DNA from: Oxyura jamaicensis
Lineage: Eukaryota; Chordata; Aves; Anseriformes; Anatidae
Assembly (NCBI RefSeq): GCF_011077185.1
Contig: NC_048893.1
Span: 187,040,799-187,104,798 of the forward strand
Length of the DNA stretch: 64,000 nt
Reading direction: 5' to 3'
The notes under the pieces: model-generated
Seen by the model: only the letters and a program-made list of their open reading frames with translations
Databases searched by the model: none
What the model was told of the DNA's origin: nothing
Shown: positions 58,969 to 64,000 of the stretch, one piece after another
Numbering within the stretch: position 1 is the first letter of the stretch
Layout: each line of letters begins with the position of its first letter
Translations under genes and position numbers: made by a program

Positions 58969-59083
58969 TTAGGAGTTTTTACTCATATCTACTGATTGTC
59001 TAGCATCAGCGACAGCTTCTGGTACTCGAACAGTCATATTCTCCATTGATTTCTTCAAGCAGATCTGGCAGCCTAGACGTGAT
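58969..59083 (-). CDS. FDX1: FDX1 last coding exon
   Basis: Acceptor TTCCTTACAG on the minus strand. The exon begins with the last base of a split Thr codon, then 37 codons and TAA (58971-58969). It encodes SRLGCQICLKKSMENMTVRV and PEAVADARQSVDMSKNS. The first Cys is the fourth 2Fe-2S ligand. The length and the SKNS-type ending match full-length FDX1, so the C-terminus is intact. Confidence 0.97.
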
Positions 59084-62000
59084 CTGTAAGGAAATAACAT
59101 TGCCTTGAGCTCCAGCCAGTCATACATCTCACAGTACTTACAGCCAGCCCTGCTTCCCAGACATTCAGCCATCCCAAACACTTTGTGATCCAGAAACAGC
59201 CCCCTTGTGCATGGCCTTAATCAAGGCCAGTAGTAAACTACTTGCATCAGTGCAAAGATATGTGGCATTAGTCACGGTCACCGATTTACACACTCTTAGG
59301 TTACACACTTCAGCACATTGGCAGTGGAACACCAAGTACTTCACACTTGCTGAGACACAGGGATGGTGACCCTTCCTTTTTCAGCAGTTCACCGTCAAGG
59401 ACAGGGACAGACACTTGACCTCCCAAGGGACATTCAGTATCTCTGAAGAGACAAAGACAATTAATCTGAAGGACAACCTCAGTAAAGGCACAGCCTAACC
59501 CATCCAGGGTCTGAAGACAGCCCGAGAAAACTGAACATGCATTTGAACAACGCACCTGACAGCTTAGGTTAGTTGAATTTTTATAGCTTGTCAAAAAGCT
59601 ACATACAACCTGACTGAGAAGAGATTAGGAACTTCTTTCCATTTCTATACCTCTCATCTTTCTAAAAGTTCACGTGCAAGTCAAACCTCCCCCACTAACT
59701 TCCACCTGGAGTTCTAGACTTTTTTTTTCAAATTATTTACGAGACAAAATTCCCATTTACCTCCTCTTAACATAGCTACTGCCTAAGCAGGTATCTAAGA
59801 AGAAGCATCTTCCTATGACTAACATTGTTAAAAAAAAGAAAAAGCTCTGTGACAAGGTAATGGAGAGTACACATGAACCACATGGGACATATTAACTACC
59901 TTGTTACACGTACAAACAATAGCTACAGGGTCTTTAAAAACTCTAAAATTTGATCTCTTCAGAAATCACTCCTCGCAGGCTTAACACAGCATTTGCCAGT
60001 AATTACATATATTAAAGAAGCCTGCCAACTTTTTACCAGTTCATAAACAAAGAAACAAACTACAGCTGAGGATAACTGGGTCAGGTTTTTAACATGACCA
60101 AGTGGCTGGTAACACACTGAGGAAACAGGAATATATCCTGACAAGCATCTTTATGATGCTACAAATTCACCGACCCAATCACAACATTATGTTCACAGAA
60201 AGCAGTAACTTTATGAAGTTTGTGTGCTGGGTAAGACAGATATAAGGAACTTTAAAAATATATTTAATCTCAATAATCACTACATTATCACAAAATTAAT
60301 CCTCTTTTCCAGCAACGTGCTCTTTTCCTCTTTTCCAGAATCCTCTTAGTCCAGCAACGTGCAACGTTCTTCTTTGCTGTTTTAACATCGGAGTCTAAGA
60401 CTTACTCCCAGCTTTTTAAAGGAACTCAGCTGATTTAACACATACGCATTCATTTTTAGGAATACCTAAGTGTTAGCAAGGATGTACAATATTCCATGTC
60501 ACCATCTGAATAATAATTTAATCAGCACAGGAATGTAGGCAGAGAGGTAAGAAAGATACCACATTAATATGTGCACAAAACTCTTTCAAGCGTGTAGAGA
60601 GCAACTGTTAAAGATCCTTGTTGAGTGCTACACCTGAAAGCAGCGTAAATGACTGTATGCATCAGCTTCAAAGTATTGGAAAATATGTATAAATATATAT
60701 TTTAGCAGGAGACTTCAACTTGTGAATATACCAGCATACCACCATATCTTTAAAAATTAATCCAGTAGAGAGATGCAATTTATGGTACTTGCTTGCAAGG
60801 CTTAATTTGGCTAAAATTTCTGTTTTTCAGTAAGAACCAATGCTAACAGCATATGTACACTGTAGTCTTGTCAATAGAGTTAACTTCATTTGAAACAACA
60901 CTTGTTTTGAGCCTGCTACATGATAATACAAAGCATTAGGTAGAGCTAAGTAACACTGTGAGAAACAAACTACCTTCATCCACAGCATTTACAATTTTAT
61001 AGACCTTTAACCAGATTCCCCCCTCCCCTGACAGCCTAAGGAGTTTGTATCCCCCCCCCCACTCACAAAAAAAGAATGATTTAGTTAATTCCTACATGAA
61101 AGCCATTCACCCTTAACCATTTCAACAGGCCTTCCCTTTACTTCTTCTCATTCTTTTTTTTTTCCTCTTTAAAGAGGCAGAGTTGTACAAGTATAAAGAT
61201 AGAGTTAATCCCTACTTTGTCATATAATAGTATTTTCTGGTTTTCTACCCGGTCCTACCTCATATTGCTGATGTTCCATTTATTTTAAAAACAAAAAAGC
61301 AAAACACTTTAAACCAACATTCCTGGAAAGGCTTAGCTCACTGACATCCCATTTCAAGTACGCAAAGTTACCACTGTTCCACCTGCCTCTCCATATGCGT
61401 TAATCTGCGCCTATTAACACCAAATTTTGTTTCCCATCACTCAGCCACTTAAGATCCTTCTAGGTGCTGTCACAACCAGTTTCTGACTTCACTGTAGAGT
61501 AACACAATACTATACACAAGCTTCATCATCTTACTCTTCATCTCTTCTCTTGAGTCATCCACAAACTTGATCACTAAATAAAATCTAGCACAGATGACTG
61601 AGATCACACTGCTGATTTAGACGTTTTAAGTCAGCTAACTAAACCTCCCAGACAGTGGCTCAGCTGTGTCTTACTGAGTTCCTTTAAAACTCCTGGGTGA
61701 ATACCACCTAGACCTTCCCATTTGTGACTACTTTATTCGCTGTAGTACTTCTTCCATGGACACATCAGTTAGACACAGATCTTCCAGGAAGTCCCCTGAA
61801 AAGAAAGCATCCAGTGCACAGACATCCTGTAACATCTCCACAAAAAAACAATGGGAAAAAAGAGAAGACCTTTGCTTTTACATATCTATTTATAAGTGCA
61901 CCTTCTACATCACCTATTAGCTCTTCACGAAGACAAGCTTCCTGCTTCTCATAAGCTGAAACAGCTTGCTAAAAACTAGAAAAATACTCTTGTTTCTCAT

Positions 62001-63831
62001 CTACATTTTTCTTCAGTATTCTTTTTAAATACTTAATTTGCCAGGGTTTACTTCCCCCCTCCCCTCTCATCTTATTACTTTCAGGAACTTCCATTATATT
62101 GCAGTTATTCAAAACAATTTTGTTTCAGCCTTTCTAATCATTCCCCCATTTTATGAGGCATTAACTTTCACAGCAGCTGCTAGTTGAAACCTTTCCAGTT
62201 CCAGAGAGTCACTGACATGAAAAAAGTTTTATCCTCAGCCTTATGAGGAGAGCATGGCAGCACATCTCCATTACAAAGCTTTGTATCAGCATGAGACCAG
62301 GCAAGCCATGGCAAACATGAGAATCACTTAAAGCACTCTCTTCCAGAAAAGTCTTCCCCTCACACACACATGAACAATCCCTGGCCACAGGAAGAACACA
62401 TGATGCTAGGAAAATCTGACACAAGTAGCATGTGCCTCCAGAGGGTCTAAAACTTAATTTAGTCTGAAGAAATTTGAGAGAAAATAGTGTTTAAACAGAG
62501 AGCTCTGGCTTTCCACTGTTCTTCAGTTCTTCAATAAAACACCCTTGCTTTAAACCTTTAAATAAAAGATGACTGAAGAAAAAAATGAAGCTGAAACAGG
62601 TTTCTCAGCTTTACTTCTTTGCTTTCACAACCTCCTAAAAAAAAAGTTAAGATCTGGCTGAAATTAGAGGAAGTGTACCCTTATAGAGAAAACACTTGTA
62701 CAGGATTCCCATTGTTGGTATAAGGAGATAAATGAGTTAATTCAGAATACTTCTTTGCAGAGACATTAAAAAATAAATGCTATACAGGCCAGGTATAAAG
62801 CCCTCTGAAATCACTGGAAAGATTCTCAAAGACTTCCAACAAGCAGTTGTTTTGAAACCTGAAAGAAAGGGCTTAAGAAACCTCTCAGCGTAGCTGCCTA
62901 TGTCTCACATGGCTATATTCTACGACACAGGCCATGTGTACACCAGCGAGCAGTGTGGCCCCCTAGGATCAGGTGTGTCAAGTGACGAGGTCTGTGACGA
63001 GGCTGTGACTCCCATGTCAGAAGGCATGTGACAGTGGGAAGCTGCAGAACAGAAGGTCACTTCACTAGCACATAAAAAATAGCATAGAAAAAACAAAGAG
63101 GTTGTGTAATCTCCCTCCTTGGAGATCTCCAAAAGCCGCCTGGACGTGGTCCTGGGCTGCCTGCTCTGGGTGTTCCTCTTTGAGCAGGGGTGGCACCAGG
63201 TGGCCTCCACAGGTCCCTTCCAACCTCAACCATTTTGTGGTTCTGTGAAAAGAAGATCTGACCCAAACTAAAACACTAATGTAAAAATATCCATAAAATA
63301 CGTTAACTGGATATACACTGATGGAGACAGAAAACAGAAGGGAAACAAGAACAAGGAAATACACACACAGGACTGCAGTGGCAAAGTTTTTGGTGAAGGA
63401 ACTGGGTTTTTGGTCACACTTCTTCAGTATCTGATGCTTCTGCATCAGACAAAAGAGCAAGTGCTAGAAACTGCCACTCTTCAGTTTACAAAAACTGATA
63501 GTATTGTCATTAATATTTCATCAACCATACTGACATCAGTATGAATTCAGAAAAACAACAGATAAACTTGCCAGTCCTATCCGTGTAACAGAATCCAGTT
63601 ATTATTAAGATCTGATTAAGGTATTCTAAGAATACTGGACTGCCCCATCTGCAAACCCTCCGTCCTGTTCTTTGATGTAGGGAAGCATTAGGGTGCCTTA
63701 CGTTTCTGTGAGGCCGTATGCCAGGTCTAACATGTCCATCTCTTCATCAGTAATTGCCTCTAGCTTCTCAAATATGTGGTCTTCAAAGATTAAGTGGCAA
63801 GTCGAACAGGCTAATGTTCCTTCACACGCAC
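58969..63831 (-). CDS. FDX1: FDX1, adrenodoxin / mitochondrial 2Fe-2S ferredoxin (3' part, 2 exons)
   Basis: Two exons, 63702-63831 and 58969-59083, join with matching phases and end in TAA. Together they give the iron-sulfur half of FDX1. Four cluster cysteines are visible: three in ACEGTLACSTC (C-x5-C-x2-C) and the fourth in RLGCQIC. The acidic patch DEEMDMLD is the known docking site for ferredoxin reductase and P450s. Family knowledge: FDX1 passes electrons from FDXR to mitochondrial cytochromes P450 for steroid and vitamin D synthesis, and supports lipoylation, in the mitochondrial matrix. The transit peptide and first strands lie beyond the window end. The closing CQIC and VRVPEAVADARQSVD favour FDX1 over FDX2. 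Confidence 0.96.
59084..63701. other. FDX1 last intron
   Basis: 4.6 kb of AT-rich intron with GT-AG borders on the minus strand. It contains one CR1 tail (63098-63249) and short homopolymers (C-run near 61051). No other feature is recognised. Confidence 0.85.
63098..63249 (+). mobile_element. CR1 LINE 3' tail, antisense to FDX1
   Basis: 'ggagatctccaaaagccgcc', 'tggacgtggtcctgggctgc', 'tggcaccaggtggcctccac' and 'cccttccaacctcaaccatt' up to 'ggttctgtga'. It is only 150 bases long and of the same young-looking subfamily as the copies at 0.6 and 36.7 kb. Confidence 0.94.
63702..63831 (-). CDS. FDX1: FDX1 exon with three cluster cysteines
   Basis: Acceptor TTTTCTTCAG and donor GAAAC|GTAAGG on the minus strand, 130 bases. 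After two bases of a split Gly codon it encodes ACEGTLACSTCHLIFEDHIF, then EKLEAITDEEMDMLDLAYGL and TE, and leaves two bases. It contains three of four 2Fe-2S ligands and the acidic interaction helix. Confidence 0.97.
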
Positions 63832-64000
63832 CTGAAGAAAATAGCAAGGTAACAGAAAACTCAAATTCCAAATTGCTCTATTTCAGAAGAATTGCTTCAT
63901 ACATATATATGTATGTATGTATATATATATATATATGTATGTATGTATATGTTTTAGCTACTAAAGTAAAGGGGGGGATTCATCATCAGATCGTAAGAAC
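63832..64000. other. FDX1 upstream intron (partial) with TA/TG microsatellite
   Basis: Intron sequence to the window end. A compound (TA)n/(TATG)n microsatellite fills about 63900-63952. Confidence 0.85.
63900..63952. repeat. compound (TA)n(TATG)n microsatellite
   Basis: Alternating tatata and tgta units over about 50 bases with no other sequence. Confidence 0.96.

Noticed and set aside
1..64000. CRISPR arrays, operons, tRNA or rRNA genes, endogenous retroviruses
   Set aside because: No direct-repeat arrays with spacers, no tRNA cloverleaf, no rRNA text, and no LTR or gag/pol/env text was recognised by eye. Vertebrate intron-exon structure rules out a prokaryotic system.

Overview
The window is avian nuclear DNA. 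It carries many copies of CR1, the dominant LINE of bird genomes, with its typical 3' end (a promoter-proof 'TCCCTTCCAACC...ATTCTGTGA' tail), plus vertebrate GT-AG split genes and microsatellites. The species cannot be fixed from the sequence. No bacterial, viral or plasmid genes were seen.

Left half (1263-29100, + strand): the 3' part of ARHGAP20, a Rho GTPase-activating protein. Twelve coding exons join in one continuous reading frame of 806 complete codons. They cover, in order, the second half of a PH domain, a Ras-associating (RA) domain, a linker, the complete RhoGAP catalytic domain with its arginine finger, and one large last exon for a Ser/Pro-rich tail. The exons for the N-terminus and the start of the PH domain lie upstream of the window. 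The introns hold five CR1 copies in sense, one in antisense, and an AAGG microsatellite with a 10-base assembly gap.

Middle (29.1-56.6 kb): intergenic. I recognise no protein-coding gene. It holds CR1 copies, including a long degraded one at about 45.9-48.1 kb whose endonuclease/RT reading frame is split by an expanded AAAG microsatellite and a 100-N gap. It also has a small 15-bp minisatellite, a G-rich quadruplex-like tract, a 19-G run, and one exon-like segment near 51.9 kb.

Right end (about 56.6 kb to window end, - strand): the 3' part of FDX1 (adrenodoxin, mitochondrial 2Fe-2S ferredoxin). The last two coding exons are present and hold all four iron-sulfur cysteines. A likely 2.4-kb 3' UTR lies to the left. 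The upstream exons are outside the window.

ARHGAP20 and FDX1 face each other tail to tail. This matches the human 11q22.3 arrangement as I remember it. The two genes have unrelated jobs (Rap-to-Rho signalling at membranes, and mitochondrial electron transfer), so the neighbourhood looks like conserved synteny, not a functional cluster. I found no convincing undescribed system. The most interesting points are the reorganised ARHGAP20 tail, the in-frame skippable exons of that gene, the microsatellite that grew inside a CR1 reading frame, and the orphan exon-like segment.
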